From positions 868,001 to 932,000 of the forward strand of contig JAZKUF010000002.1 of NCBI GenBank assembly GCA_036625225.1: 64,000 nt of DNA, given 5' to 3'. The notes beneath the pieces were generated by a model that worked only from the letters and a program-made list of their open reading frames with translations, did not search any database and was not told the DNA's origin. The DNA comes from Accumulibacter jenkinsii (lineage in GTDB: Bacteria; Pseudomonadota; Gammaproteobacteria; Burkholderiales; Rhodocyclaceae). Shown here in pieces: positions 24,735 to 34,455 of this stretch; the first letter of the stretch is position 1; each line of letters opens with the position of its first letter. Position numbers and translations under genes: made by a program.

Positions 24735-25957
24735 AATGTCGCCACTGCCAGGCTGACCTGGTTTTGCCTCTGGTGGACCTGGGGTCGGCGCCGCCATCTA
24801 ATGCTTATCTGACTCAAGCCACTCTGCATGAACCAGAAATGCATTTCCCGCTACGCGTGCTGGTATGCACCCATTGTTGGCTGGTTCAAACCGAGGATTA
24901 CGCCGACGCCGGCGAGTTGTTTTCTGCTGATTATGCCTACTTCAGCTCATATTCATCCACCTGGCTGGAACACGCCGAAAAATATGTTACAGATATGGCG
25001 GAGCGTTTTGCGCTCGATGCCCAATCCCTTGTCGTTGAAGTGGCCGCCAATGATGGCTACTTGCTGCAATACGCCAAGTTGCTCGGTATTCCTTGCCTGG
25101 GAATCGAGCCCACCAGCAGCACCGCGAAGGCTGCGCGCGCCAAAGGCATCGAGATCATCGAGGAATTCTTTGGTGTCCGTCTGTCGAATCAGCTCGTTTC
25201 GCAAGGCAAACAGGCAGACTTGACGGCAGCGAACAATGTTCTGGCGCATGTGCCGGACATCAATGACTTCGTGCGGGGATTCGCGGCATTGCTGAAGCCG
25301 ACTGGTGTGGCAACCTTCGAGTTCCCTCATTTACTGAATCTGGTAGAAAAAAATCAGTTTGACACCATCTATCACGAGCATTATTCATATCTCTCCCTGT
25401 CCGCGGTCCAAAGCATTTTTGCCGTCAACGGTTTGAAGGTTTTCGATGTCGACGAACTGCCGACCCATGGCGGAAGTCTGCGCGTCTATGCGCAACGAAG
25501 CGATTCCGGGCAGCGAGGCATCACTGCCGAAGTGGCTAATCTGCTGGCGCGAGAGGCAACAGCCGGCATGACAAGCCATGAATTTTACAAAAACTTTCAG
25601 CTCAAGACGGACCAGGTCAAGAATGATCTCCTGACTTTCCTGCTCGAAGCGAGGCGCAGCGGCAAACGCGTTCTGGGATATGGTGCGGCCGCGAAAGGCA
25701 ACACGCTCTTGAACTACTCGGGGGTTCGGCCGGATCTTTTGCCCTGTGTCGTCGATCGTAACCCCGCCAAACAAGACAGGTTCCTGCCCGGATGCCGGAT
25801 TCCCATTCTCCATGAAGAAGAAATCAAGCGCAGCAAGCCGGATTATGTCCTCATTCTGCCGTGGAATCTGCGAGCGGAAGTGACGCAGCAGTTGGACTAC
25901 ATTCGTGCCTGGGGAGGGCAGTTTGTAACGGCGGTCCCAACTCTCGAGATCGGGTAA
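24731..25957 (+). CDS. Sugar C-methyltransferase (TylCIII-like, SAM-dependent)
   Basis: A 408-residue three-domain C-methyltransferase. A zinc-binding N-terminal domain (CRHC near residue 3, CTHC near residue 57) comes first. A Rossmann SAM-binding core follows (VVEVAANDGYLLQYA about residues 99-113), then a C-terminal Methyltransf_14-type domain with GYGAAAKGNTLLNY. Enzymes of this type add a methyl branch to C3 of 4-keto-6-deoxysugars (mycarose pathway). Next to rfbFG and an epimerase it suggests a C-methyl-branched CDP-6-deoxyhexose. The methylated carbon is inference. Confidence 0.85.
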   Translation: MKCRHCQADLVLPLVDLGSAPPSNAYLTQATLHEPEMHFPLRVLVCTHCWLVQTEDYADAGELFSADYAYFSSYSSTWLEHAEKYVTDMAERFALDAQSLVVEVAANDGYLLQYAKLLGIPCLGIEPTSSTAKAARAKGIEIIEEFFGVRLSNQLVSQGKQADLTAANNVLAHVPDINDFVRGFAALLKPTGVATFEFPHLLNLVEKNQFDTIYHEHYSYLSLSAVQSIFAVNGLKVFDVDELPTHGGSLRVYAQRSDSGQRGITAEVANLLAREATAGMTSHEFYKNFQLKTDQVKNDLLTFLLEARRSGKRVLGYGAAAKGNTLLNYSGVRPDLLPCVVDRNPAKQDRFLPGCRIPILHEEEIKRSKPDYVLILPWNLRAEVTQQLDYIRAWGGQFVTAVPTLEIG

Positions 25958-25962
25958 ACCGG

Positions 25963-26805
25963 ATGAGAGTCGCGATCACGGGAGCCAGTGGATTTGTCGG
26001 GCGTCATGTTCTCAACGCTTTGTCTGCGCATGACCTAGAGATCGTTGCGGTGACGCGGGAGGCCGATCGACTGGCCGGGGTTCAACCTTCGGTACAGGTA
26101 GTTGAAATGGACATCGGCGAGTCCGGGATCAATGCTTTCGCAAAGTTGGGAAGCCCTGAGGTGTTGATTCATCTCGCCTGGGACGGTCTTCCCAATTACA
26201 GGTCATTGCATCATTTCGAATCCGAACTACCACGACAATACAGATTCCTTAAAAATCTGATTGAGTCCGGCCTGCCGTCAATACTGGTTGCAGGGACATG
26301 CTTCGAGTATGGACTGCAATCGGGGCCATTGGCCGCCGATACGCGGACGCTACCTGACAATCCTTACGGATACGCCAAGGATGCTTTGCGAAAGCAATTG
26401 CAATTCTTGCAGTCAATGACTCATTTTCATCTTACATGGGCGAGGCTTTTCTATATGTTTGGTGAAGGCCAGCCCTCCTCTTGCCTCTATCCCAAGCTCC
26501 GAGAAGCCGTCTATCGGGGTGACAGCATGTTCAACATGTCAGGGGGCGAACAATTACGTGATTACCTTCGTGTTGAAGAGGTGGCTAGGCAAATCGTACA
26601 CCTGGCGCTCGCACGGCAGGATGTCGGTATCGTCAATATCTGTTCGGGTAACCCGGTTTCCGTACGTAAAATCGTGGAAGAGTGGTTGCGCGAAAATTCA
26701 TGGGAAATCAAACTGAACCTCGGTTATTATCCTTATCCGGATTACGAGCCAATGGCATTCTGGGGCAAGGGAACACCGTTTGACCTAATTCCGGAGCACA
26801 GATGA
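25963..26805 (+). CDS. NAD(P)-dependent sugar epimerase/reductase
   Basis: A 280-residue short-chain dehydrogenase/reductase of the extended type. It has an N-terminal ITGASGFVGRHVLNAL nucleotide-binding motif and a catalytic Tyr-Lys in DNPYGYAKDALRK. A likely job is to reduce the 4-keto group after C-methylation, finishing the CDP-deoxysugar. The start at 25963 follows the previous stop by 5 bp. It overlaps the next gene by 4 bp. Confidence 0.82.
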   Translation: MRVAITGASGFVGRHVLNALSAHDLEIVAVTREADRLAGVQPSVQVVEMDIGESGINAFAKLGSPEVLIHLAWDGLPNYRSLHHFESELPRQYRFLKNLIESGLPSILVAGTCFEYGLQSGPLAADTRTLPDNPYGYAKDALRKQLQFLQSMTHFHLTWARLFYMFGEGQPSSCLYPKLREAVYRGDSMFNMSGGEQLRDYLRVEEVARQIVHLALARQDVGIVNICSGNPVSVRKIVEEWLRENSWEIKLNLGYYPYPDYEPMAFWGKGTPFDLIPEHR

Positions 26806-27866
26806 GTCATCGTCACCTATTTCATGTAGAAGGGTTGCCGGTCTTTCAGAACAAAATGTTCCCCACTTGCGAAGCAGCCTTAAGTTGCCCCCGGGGCGAC
26901 ATGCTGCTGGTTCAGGACAGCGAAACCGGCTTTATATTCAATTCTGCATTCGATTCAACCCTGCTGGAATACGACGCTCACTATCAGAACGAACAAGCCT
27001 GCTCTGCGGCCTTTCGGCGCCATCTGGAAGAGATCCGGGAAGTAATAGATCGGCGGTTTTCAGGGAAGCTTCTGATTGAGGTAGGATGTGGTAAGGGCTA
27101 TTTTCTGGAGTATCTGCATGATGCCGGTTATGACATTATCGGCGTCGACCCCGCTTACGAGGGCGATAACAAGCGAGTGACCAGGGCCTGTTTTGAACCG
27201 GAACTTGGATTGCGAGCGGATGGAATTGTACTTCGCCATGTGCTTGAACATATTTCAAATCCGTTCGCTTTTCTTTCAGAGATAGCCCGAGCGAACGGAG
27301 GCGTCGGTCAAATTTATATCGAGGTTCCCTGCTTCGACTGGATATGTCAACGACGGGCCTGGTTTGATATTTTTTACGAGCATGTGAATTATTTTCGCAT
27401 CGCAGATTTTCAGCGCATGTTTGGCAAGGTGCTTGAAATCGGGCATGTTTTTGGCGGGCAATATCTCTATGTTGTTGCAGACCTTGCCACACTGAAACGA
27501 CCGGTTTTAAGCGAGCAGGACGTATTTGACTTCCCTGGAGACTTCCTGGACGATATTGATCGTGTCGCTGCTATGGCGAGAAGTGGACAGGCTGCGATCT
27601 GGGGTGGGGCTTCCAAGGGAGTGATATTTGCGTTGTACATGCAACGTTTGGACGTACCCCTGGATTGCGTCATTGACATCAATCCTGCCAAGCAGAACAA
27701 ATTCATGGCCGGAACAGGATTACGGATTTCTACGCCCGATGCAGGCATGAACATGCTGAACAAAGGTGCAAATATATTCGTGATGAACAGCAACTATCTG
27801 CAGGAAATAATCGGCTTGTCAAACAACAGATTCAATTACATAGAGGTGGATCGTAATGCAGCATGA
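26802..27866 (+). CDS. Second C-methyltransferase-like SAM enzyme
   Basis: A 354-residue protein with the same overall plan as the C-methyltransferase encoded at 24731. A degenerate zinc-type N-terminus has TCEAALSC in place of paired CxxC knuckles. The SAM site is LLIEVGCGKGYFLEYLHDAG (about residues 89-108), followed by the C-terminal AIWGGASKGVIFALY and DINPAKQNKF, equivalent to the Methyltransf_14 domain. It may methylate another sugar, or the same sugar at another carbon. The loss of cysteines suggests it no longer binds zinc. It overlaps the next gene by 11 bp. Confidence 0.78.
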   Translation: MSHRHLFHVEGLPVFQNKMFPTCEAALSCPRGDMLLVQDSETGFIFNSAFDSTLLEYDAHYQNEQACSAAFRRHLEEIREVIDRRFSGKLLIEVGCGKGYFLEYLHDAGYDIIGVDPAYEGDNKRVTRACFEPELGLRADGIVLRHVLEHISNPFAFLSEIARANGGVGQIYIEVPCFDWICQRRAWFDIFYEHVNYFRIADFQRMFGKVLEIGHVFGGQYLYVVADLATLKRPVLSEQDVFDFPGDFLDDIDRVAAMARSGQAAIWGGASKGVIFALYMQRLDVPLDCVIDINPAKQNKFMAGTGLRISTPDAGMNMLNKGANIFVMNSNYLQEIIGLSNNRFNYIEVDRNAA

Positions 27867-28590
27867 AGCGGATGTCAAAAGGCGGATTGACGCCAACGGA
27901 CAAGATGAGTCCTTGAAATCAAGTGCGAGAAATTTTTTGCAACAGTCTCTGGCGCCACAATATTCCTATAATTTTTCATGGCTGGGGCGTCCGATCATCC
28001 AGTATCCTCAGGACATCGTTGCGATGCAGGAGATTATCTGGGAAGTCAAGCCTGATCTGATTATCGAAACAGGAATTGCACATGGCGGATCGCTGATCCT
28101 TTCTGCCTCAATACTGGAGTTGGTTGCGGTCTGTACCGGAATCGAGGGAGAGGTGATTGGTATCGACATTGATATTCGCCCGCATAACCGTCTGGCAATT
28201 GAGCGACATCCATTGTACAAACGCATCAGTATGATTGAGGGGTCAAGCATTGATCCGGAAATCGTCGCACTCGTCGAAGCCAGAGCAAAGGGCAAGGAGC
28301 GCATTCTTGTCTGCCTCGACTCCAATCACACCCACGAACACGTGCTGGCAGAGTTGAAAGCCTTTGCACCACTGACCACGGTGGGTAGCTACTGCGTCGT
28401 ATTCGACACGGTGGTCGAGGATGTCCCGAAAGAGTTGTCGGGTGATCGGCCGTGGGGTCCTGGCAACAACCCGAAAACTGCTGCTTGCGAGTATCTGAAG
28501 ACACATCCAGAATTTTCGGTCGACAAAAGCTTAGACCACAAATTGCTTATCAGCGTGGCTCCCGACGGTTATCTCAAAAGAATACGCTAA
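27856..28590 (+). CDS. CmcI-family hydroxylase/O-methyltransferase
   Basis: A 244-residue protein of the cephalosporin hydroxylase (CmcI)/rhamnosyl O-methyltransferase family. Visible motifs are IIETGIAHGGSLILSASIL (SAM loop), IGIDIDIRPHN and LVCLDSNHTHEHVLAEL with acidic metal ligands. In polysaccharide loci these proteins usually O-methylate a sugar. It is embedded in the operon between a C-methyltransferase-like gene and wzx. Confidence 0.8.
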   Translation: MQHEADVKRRIDANGQDESLKSSARNFLQQSLAPQYSYNFSWLGRPIIQYPQDIVAMQEIIWEVKPDLIIETGIAHGGSLILSASILELVAVCTGIEGEVIGIDIDIRPHNRLAIERHPLYKRISMIEGSSIDPEIVALVEARAKGKERILVCLDSNHTHEHVLAELKAFAPLTTVGSYCVVFDTVVEDVPKELSGDRPWGPGNNPKTAACEYLKTHPEFSVDKSLDHKLLISVAPDGYLKRIR

Positions 28591-28608
28591 AATTGTTTGA
28601 ATTCAGCA

Positions 28609-30129
28609 ATGTCGCTGAAAAAAACCATCCTTGCAAATTATCTTGGACAAGGGTGGGCTGCGCTCATGGGGCTGGCGTTTGTGCCTGTCTATGTAGATTA
28701 TCTGGGTATCGAAGCCTATGGACTTATTGGCGTATTTGCCATCTTGCAAGCGTGGCTGACGTTGTTGGACATGGGTATGGCTCCCACACTGAGCCGGGAG
28801 ATGGCGAGGTTTACGGCTGGCGTTGTCAGCGCGCAATCAATCATAAATCTTCTCCGAAGCATTGAGGTATTCTGTGTTGCGACCGCTTTAATAATGTGTT
28901 TAATTATCTGGGCTATTTCTGGATGGCTCGCTGAAGGCTGGCTAAACACAAACGAGTTACCCTTTGAACTGGTTACGAAGTCGATTCAAATAATGGCCTT
29001 ACTGATTGCTGCACGTTTTATGGAGAGCCTTTATCGAAGCGCGCTGATCGGACTACAAAAGCAGGTGTGGTACAACGCCGTAAATGCAGCATTAGCAACT
29101 CTGCGAAGTGTGGGGGCGGTAATGGTGTTAGCTTGGTATGCGCCGACTATTTATGCATTTTTTCTCTGGCAATTGCTTGTATCCTGTCTTACGACTTTTG
29201 TACTTGCTTTAGGAGTGCACCGGAGAATAGACGTCCCACAACTGTCGGCCAGATTTTCAAGAATGGCACTCATCGATATTTTCGACTATGCGCGAGGCAT
29301 GGCAATAATTGTCTTGCTTTCATTGCTTCTCACCCAGATCGACAAGATACTGCTATCACGAATGCTTTCTCTTGATGCATTTGGCATTTATACACTGGCG
29401 GCAACGGTAAGCGGCGCACTTTACGTGCTTATCACCCCGATAACGACAGCGATTTATCCTAGGTTAGTCGAACTACTTTCGAGGCAGGAAAGCGCTGCCC
29501 TGGTGTTGACCTACCACCGCGGAGCCCAAATTCTTACAATAATTACAGCACCGGGCGCTTTCATTTTGATGCTGTTCGGCGATGGCGTAGTATTCGCCTG
29601 GTCAGGAGATGCAAACCTCTCACTGGCCGTCGGGCCAATCCTGTCTGTTCTGGCCATCGGCACACTGCTTAATGGCATGATGACCTTTCCGTATATTCTA
29701 CAGCTGGCATATGGATGGACAAGCTTGACGATCAGGATAAACGTGGTGGCGGTCTCGCTGATTGTTCCATTAATTTTATGGTCGGTACCCCTTTATGGTT
29801 CAATTGGCGCTGCCTGGGTATGGTTTTTCATGAACTCGGCCTATGTTCTGATCGGTGCTCAACTGATGTACCGGAACCTGCTCAACGACGAGAAGTGGAA
29901 ATGGTATATGCATGATCTGGCCGGCCCGGCTATTGGGGCACTATCCGTTCTTTTCATCTTCTACATCTTTCGCCCGACAGGGCTGACCGACCGCTGGCAT
30001 TGGCTTGTTTTTCTTTTGTTGGCGATCGTGCTTACCTCGATGGGCGCGGTTATTGGCTCGACGCAGGTCCGCTCGTTAATGCTTCAGGCTATTCGAAGAT
30101 TGAATCCGGCAACTGATAAATGCAGTTAG
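28609..30129 (+). CDS. wzx: Wzx-type polysaccharide flippase
   Basis: A 506-residue polytopic protein of the MOP/Wzx superfamily with about 12-14 helices. It starts SLKKTILANYLGQGWAALMG. It is expected to flip undecaprenyl-linked repeat units across the inner membrane. The ATG at 28609 is preferred over the upstream TTG at 28597 because the family usually begins with this short basic leader. Codon use is AT-rich, like its neighbours. Confidence 0.87.
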   Translation: MSLKKTILANYLGQGWAALMGLAFVPVYVDYLGIEAYGLIGVFAILQAWLTLLDMGMAPTLSREMARFTAGVVSAQSIINLLRSIEVFCVATALIMCLIIWAISGWLAEGWLNTNELPFELVTKSIQIMALLIAARFMESLYRSALIGLQKQVWYNAVNAALATLRSVGAVMVLAWYAPTIYAFFLWQLLVSCLTTFVLALGVHRRIDVPQLSARFSRMALIDIFDYARGMAIIVLLSLLLTQIDKILLSRMLSLDAFGIYTLAATVSGALYVLITPITTAIYPRLVELLSRQESAALVLTYHRGAQILTIITAPGAFILMLFGDGVVFAWSGDANLSLAVGPILSVLAIGTLLNGMMTFPYILQLAYGWTSLTIRINVVAVSLIVPLILWSVPLYGSIGAAWVWFFMNSAYVLIGAQLMYRNLLNDEKWKWYMHDLAGPAIGALSVLFIFYIFRPTGLTDRWHWLVFLLLAIVLTSMGAVIGSTQVRSLMLQAIRRLNPATDKCS

Positions 30130-30179
30130 AACGAGCCTCGGATCTATTCAAGCGACATTAGAAACATGAAACGGCGTGC

Positions 30180-31424
30180 ATGATGAGTTCCCTTACAATT
30201 GTCATCCCAACCCGTGAAAGATGCGATACCTTGCCTTTCACAATAAAAACTTGTGTCTCCCAGGATTATCACAAACTGACCATTCTTATAGTAGACAACT
30301 TCAGTCATGATAATACTTCTGATGTTGTCTCTGGTTTTTCCGACAAACGTATCAGGTATGTAAACAGCGGTCGTCGATTGGGGATGTCCGCCAACTGGGA
30401 ACTGGCGTTGCGTGAAGTAGACAGCGATTATGTCATGTTTCTCGGAGACGACGATGGCATTCTTCCTGGAGCCGTCTCTGAACTGATGGGCATCGTCGCC
30501 GGTCACGGCTCGGTGGATGCCATTACCTGGCCGTCTGTCGATTATGGATGGCCCAGTTGTCCGAACGGAATGCTGAAAAACTCGCTGGTCATCCCCTTAA
30601 AGCGTGGCCTGCAGCAACGGCAATCATCCCGCATCTTGTCCGACGTCATAAGTTTCAAGCGGCCATACAGCGAGCTACCATTTCTCTACAAGGGCATGGT
30701 TGGAATGGGCGCGGTCGAAAGACTTCGATCTTCGTCTGGCGGTAACGTGTTCCATTCCATGATTCCGGATGTCTACTTTGGTATTGCGTCATGTGCAATA
30801 ATCGAAAATTATTTCCACTCCTTCAGGTCGTTTACGGTAAATGGTGCCTCGAGTCACAGTAACGGAACAGCCATTTTTTCCGGGGCGAAGAGCGATGAGA
30901 ATGGAGCGCAACACCTGTTTTTGTCCGAAGACAACATACCATTTTGTTCAGCCCTGAATTATTGTCCATCGATTCCAGTTCTGATTACTGAGTCTTTAAT
31001 TCAGGCAAAAAGCCGCCTGTCCGCATTGGAACCGTTTGAAGTCGATATCGATGGAACCGTACTTGCCGCAGTGGAACAGGCAAGAAGAGCAGAACCGGAT
31101 ACATTTCAACTTGTGATCAGTGCTCTTCGCACCTTGCCCCAGGAAACGGCACTTAGACCAGCAACCAGACGGGCGCTTGAGCAGGCGACGAATCAGCCTT
31201 TCTTTCCGACTGAACGAGTCTATGGAGAAGACATCTTCAGCCGCAGATATATCGTTAACTGTGAGGAGTTTCATGTGACGGATGTGTTTTCTGCCAGCAT
31301 CATAGCGGAGTGTTTCTTGAAGCTTCATGCCGACAATCAGTTATCCACCGTCACCAGCTTCAAGAACGTCGTCAGACTGGTGGCACGCGAACTGATCAAG
31401 AGAAGAGGACGGTTTCAATGTTAA
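30180..31424 (+). CDS. Glycosyltransferase family 2
   Basis: A 414-residue GT2 enzyme. The N-terminal GT-A fold reads LTIVIPTRERCDTLPFTIKT, and the metal/nucleotide motif is FLGDDDGILPGA. The C-terminal 150 residues have no recognised domain. It should add one sugar to the lipid-linked repeat unit on the cytoplasmic side. Two adjacent ATG codons (30180, 30183) are possible starts. It overlaps the FkbM gene by 7 bp. Confidence 0.82.
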   Translation: MMSSLTIVIPTRERCDTLPFTIKTCVSQDYHKLTILIVDNFSHDNTSDVVSGFSDKRIRYVNSGRRLGMSANWELALREVDSDYVMFLGDDDGILPGAVSELMGIVAGHGSVDAITWPSVDYGWPSCPNGMLKNSLVIPLKRGLQQRQSSRILSDVISFKRPYSELPFLYKGMVGMGAVERLRSSSGGNVFHSMIPDVYFGIASCAIIENYFHSFRSFTVNGASSHSNGTAIFSGAKSDENGAQHLFLSEDNIPFCSALNYCPSIPVLITESLIQAKSRLSALEPFEVDIDGTVLAAVEQARRAEPDTFQLVISALRTLPQETALRPATRRALEQATNQPFFPTERVYGEDIFSRRYIVNCEEFHVTDVFSASIIAECFLKLHADNQLSTVTSFKNVVRLVARELIKRRGRFQC

Positions 31425-32140
31425 ATTTGCTTCGAGAGCTTGTTCGAAAACTTGGATTTGATATTGTTCGCTACCCGCCGCTGCATTCCCATTCAGGAAG
31501 AATGAGGAGGATTATCTGCTTCCACAAAATAAACACGATACTTGATGTTGGCGCTAATGAAGGACAATTCGGGATATCGATGCGTGAACTAGCCTATGAT
31601 GGCAGGATCGTATCGTTTGAGCCCCTGTCCTCTGCCTACAAGCGGCTAGAAGAAATTGCAGGGCGAGATCCGAACTGGCTTGTCGCTCCCAGAATGGCTC
31701 TCGGGCGCACTTCGGGAAAAATTTCCATCAATGTTGCCGAGAATCTTGAAAGCAGCTCGATTCTCCCCATGTCGGCTCTTCACACCGACGCTGCACCGGC
31801 TTCCAGTTATACCGGAACGGAAATTGTTCCACTGGAGACCCTGGACGAGGCATCCCACTCCTTTTTGGAACCTGCTAGCGTTATATACCTGAAAATTGAC
31901 ACTCAGGGTTTTGAAGCGGAAGTCCTGGCAGGTGCCACGAATGTGCTTTCCAGGGCTGAGGTAGTCCAGCTTGAAATGTCGCTCGCTGATCTGTATCAGG
32001 GCCAACCCAGTTATATGGAGTTGAACCAGTTCATGATATCGAACGGCTTTGTCATCGCGGAACTCGTCCCGGGATTCTCCGATCCACGAACGGGTCATCT
32101 GTTGCAGGCTGATGGTATCTTCGTCAAACGAAATGTATGA
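31418..32140 (+). CDS. FkbM-family methyltransferase
   Basis: A 240-residue SAM methyltransferase. ILDVGANEGQFGISMRELAY is motif I, and IYLKIDTQGFEAEVLAGA is the FkbM signature. FkbM enzymes O-methylate sugars or other hydroxyls. Start at 31418 lies within the end of the preceding glycosyltransferase gene, and its stop overlaps the next gene. Confidence 0.85.
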   Translation: MLNLLRELVRKLGFDIVRYPPLHSHSGRMRRIICFHKINTILDVGANEGQFGISMRELAYDGRIVSFEPLSSAYKRLEEIAGRDPNWLVAPRMALGRTSGKISINVAENLESSSILPMSALHTDAAPASSYTGTEIVPLETLDEASHSFLEPASVIYLKIDTQGFEAEVLAGATNVLSRAEVVQLEMSLADLYQGQPSYMELNQFMISNGFVIAELVPGFSDPRTGHLLQADGIFVKRNV

Positions 32141-33461
32141 ACCTTCCGATTCGCTGGTTCGAAGTGCCGGACCTGCCAATCAGGCACGGCTGAGCCATGG
32201 CATGCGAAACCACATCAGCACCCTGTTGCTGAGCGGTTTGTTGGTTGTGGTTGTATTTGATCCATCCGATAGTTTGAGTGGGCTAAAAAAATACTTTTTT
32301 GTCTCCCTGATGATTTTTTCGGCATGGCTATACCTTGCCTCAGAACCGCAGATCAGGATCAGTGTTCCGGCTTTAGTGGTAGCCCTGGCTTATGGTGTGT
32401 TTTTACCCACGCTCTCAATCTTTTCGTATTATTTGCAAGGGGGTCATTCCAGTGATTATGAGGGGCTATCTTCCCTGATTGGTTTTTTTAGCCTGATGCT
32501 TCTGATTGTTCTGAAATCGCTCGAGTGGAAAGCAAGCAGATTGTTTATCAAGGTTCTCGATATTCAGGCGATGGCAACGGCTGCGCTTTATGTGATTCTT
32601 AATTCATATCCGGATTTAATCGAGCCTGTCACCATTTATGGCTATGACCATGGGTTTTTGTGGATCAACCAAAAGGAATACGGCAGCCTCGGATTTCTGC
32701 AGATTTTTTTCAAGACAGCGCCATTCATGGTTTTTCCTGCAGCCTATCATGCCTTCCTTTTCTTCTCCGGGCGAGAACAGGCCAGAACTCAACACTTGTT
32801 CCTGCTGGTCATATCCTGCCTAGCCCTTCTGATTTCGGGCACCCGGGCCAACATTGTGTTTGCATTCATCATCCCTGCCTATTTCGCGGTGGTCCGTCTT
32901 GAGAGGGACGGTGTTCCGACCCTGGTCTACCTGGCGCCCACAGTGGCTGTTCTCCTGGGTTTATTGTTGACGAATTCGGAAGTGCTGAGCGCAATGCTTG
33001 ACCCGAACGAGTTTTCCAACAGTGTAAAACTTGGTTACTGGGAAGACTATGGAAAAATCTTCACGAATGGCCTGGTTTTATTCTTTGGGCAAGGAATTGG
33101 CGTTATTCACCATTTTGAATCCCTCGGTCTGGATTTGAAACTTACTGAATTAACCCTTTTCGAACTTGTAAGAAACTTCGGGCTTCTCGGGGCTATTGCC
33201 TATGTTTTTTTCTGGCTTGCGCCTCTGTATATTCTTCGCAAAATCGAATTTCAAGAGCTTTCATGGATGAGAGTCGCTTACGCATGCTATCTTGTTATAA
33301 GCATGTCTAACTATTTCATTCTTTCATCAACCGGCATGGTGCTCATGAGCATCATTTATGCGAATTGTCTCTACCATGGCAGTGGGAGAATCGAGCAGAT
33401 TACCGTAAAGGGCGCATCAGCAATCTTTCCACCCTCGCGCCTGTTTTCCGGGAACAGATGA
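32133..33461 (+). CDS. wzy: Wzy-like polysaccharide polymerase (O-antigen ligase family)
   Basis: A 442-residue protein with about 11-12 hydrophobic helices and a large periplasmic loop in the second half. The Wzy/WaaL pattern appears in SGTRANIVFAFIIPAYFAVV and LVLFFGQGIGVIHHF. It probably polymerises repeat units in the periplasm, since Wzx and Wzz partners are in the same locus. The start at 32133 (ATG TAT GAA) overlaps the FkbM gene by 8 bp; earlier in-frame starts lie inside that gene. Confidence 0.75.
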   Translation: MYEPSDSLVRSAGPANQARLSHGMRNHISTLLLSGLLVVVVFDPSDSLSGLKKYFFVSLMIFSAWLYLASEPQIRISVPALVVALAYGVFLPTLSIFSYYLQGGHSSDYEGLSSLIGFFSLMLLIVLKSLEWKASRLFIKVLDIQAMATAALYVILNSYPDLIEPVTIYGYDHGFLWINQKEYGSLGFLQIFFKTAPFMVFPAAYHAFLFFSGREQARTQHLFLLVISCLALLISGTRANIVFAFIIPAYFAVVRLERDGVPTLVYLAPTVAVLLGLLLTNSEVLSAMLDPNEFSNSVKLGYWEDYGKIFTNGLVLFFGQGIGVIHHFESLGLDLKLTELTLFELVRNFGLLGAIAYVFFWLAPLYILRKIEFQELSWMRVAYACYLVISMSNYFILSSTGMVLMSIIYANCLYHGSGRIEQITVKGASAIFPPSRLFSGNR

Positions 33462-33743
33462 TTGTCATGGGCATCTCGCAAGGCAACGTTTGCATCCGGA
33501 TGATCGTTTTCGTCCCTTGGGTGGAAGCGCCACATCTCAGACTGGCAAGGTCTGCGCCACATGCAGTGCCGAGGTCGCTGGCAATGCAGGGTCGTTCGGA
33601 CCCGGACGCAGCTCGTGCTGCTATAGCCACACCGCCGAAGCAGTGCCACAAGCATGGCATAGCCGCAACGTTGATCAAGGCCCAGTTGACGTGCGTCGCT
33701 GGTTTGATCATCTGCGATCCATGTAATCAAGAGATGGCATGAC
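33462..33743. other. Unexplained GC-richer insert between wzy and a glycosyltransferase
   Basis: Neighbouring genes in this operon overlap or nearly touch, but here 282 bp separate two of them. The stretch is clearly more GC-rich than its neighbours. Short open frames exist on both strands (for example 33400-33711 on the minus strand), but none shows a family motif I can name. It may be the remnant of a deleted gene or mobile element. Confidence 0.4.
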
Positions 33744-34454
33744 ATGATTTTTGTTTCCATTATCCTGCCTGCGCTTGCACCTACCGACGATTTCTGTCGG
33801 TGCATTCATTCGATCAGGGCTGCGCTTTCCCGGGCCCTGACCTTTGAGGTAATTTGTGTTGTTCCCGATGTAGACGTTTTTGCCGCCTTTGCGGACAAGG
33901 ACGTTCATATCATCAAGGAAGATGTTGCAGCCATATACGGCGCCATGAACCTTGGCTGCAGGGAGTCCACCGGCAGATATATATATTTTATCGGGCAAGA
34001 CGACATTCTTCTCCCATCAGCTGCTCGGGCGCTCTGTCGGGGTGGCGCATGTAACGCGGATATCATTCTGGCGGATGTCTTCTGGGGGCCGAGCGGCATA
34101 TTCAGAAATTCTTCAGATAGCGGTGTGCTGGTATGGAGAAACTGGTGTCATCAAGGAATATTTTATAACAGGTTAAAGTTCATGGATTTGGTCGGAGCAT
34201 ACCCTCTAAAATATCCGGTGCAGGCAGATCATTATGCCAACATTGTTTTTGGTAAAAATCCGGACGTGCTGCTTTTCAAGCATGAAGAGTGCGTTGCCTG
34301 GTACGCGTCGGACGGATTTTCAACGCGCGTTGTCGACACGGCTTTCCGGCAGGACTTTCCGGCGCTGGTTCGCCGGCACTTCGGTATTTTTGCCTACATC
34401 ACGGTAGTTCTTCGAAGGTTTCTTCTGAAGATTTATAGGCGGGCTGTAAAGTAA
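33744..34454 (+). CDS. Glycosyltransferase family 2 (short)
   Basis: A 236-residue GT2-like protein. FVSIILPALAPTDDFCRCIHSI opens the GT-A fold, and YGAMNLGCRESTGRYIYFIG leads to the QDDILLPSA metal motif (DD in place of DxD). It resembles the group that adds a sugar to lipid-linked oligosaccharides. The next start codon follows its stop by 1 bp. Confidence 0.8.
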   Translation: MIFVSIILPALAPTDDFCRCIHSIRAALSRALTFEVICVVPDVDVFAAFADKDVHIIKEDVAAIYGAMNLGCRESTGRYIYFIGQDDILLPSAARALCRGGACNADIILADVFWGPSGIFRNSSDSGVLVWRNWCHQGIFYNRLKFMDLVGAYPLKYPVQADHYANIVFGKNPDVLLFKHEECVAWYASDGFSTRVVDTAFRQDFPALVRRHFGIFAYITVVLRRFLLKIYRRAVK

Positions 34455-34455
34455 C

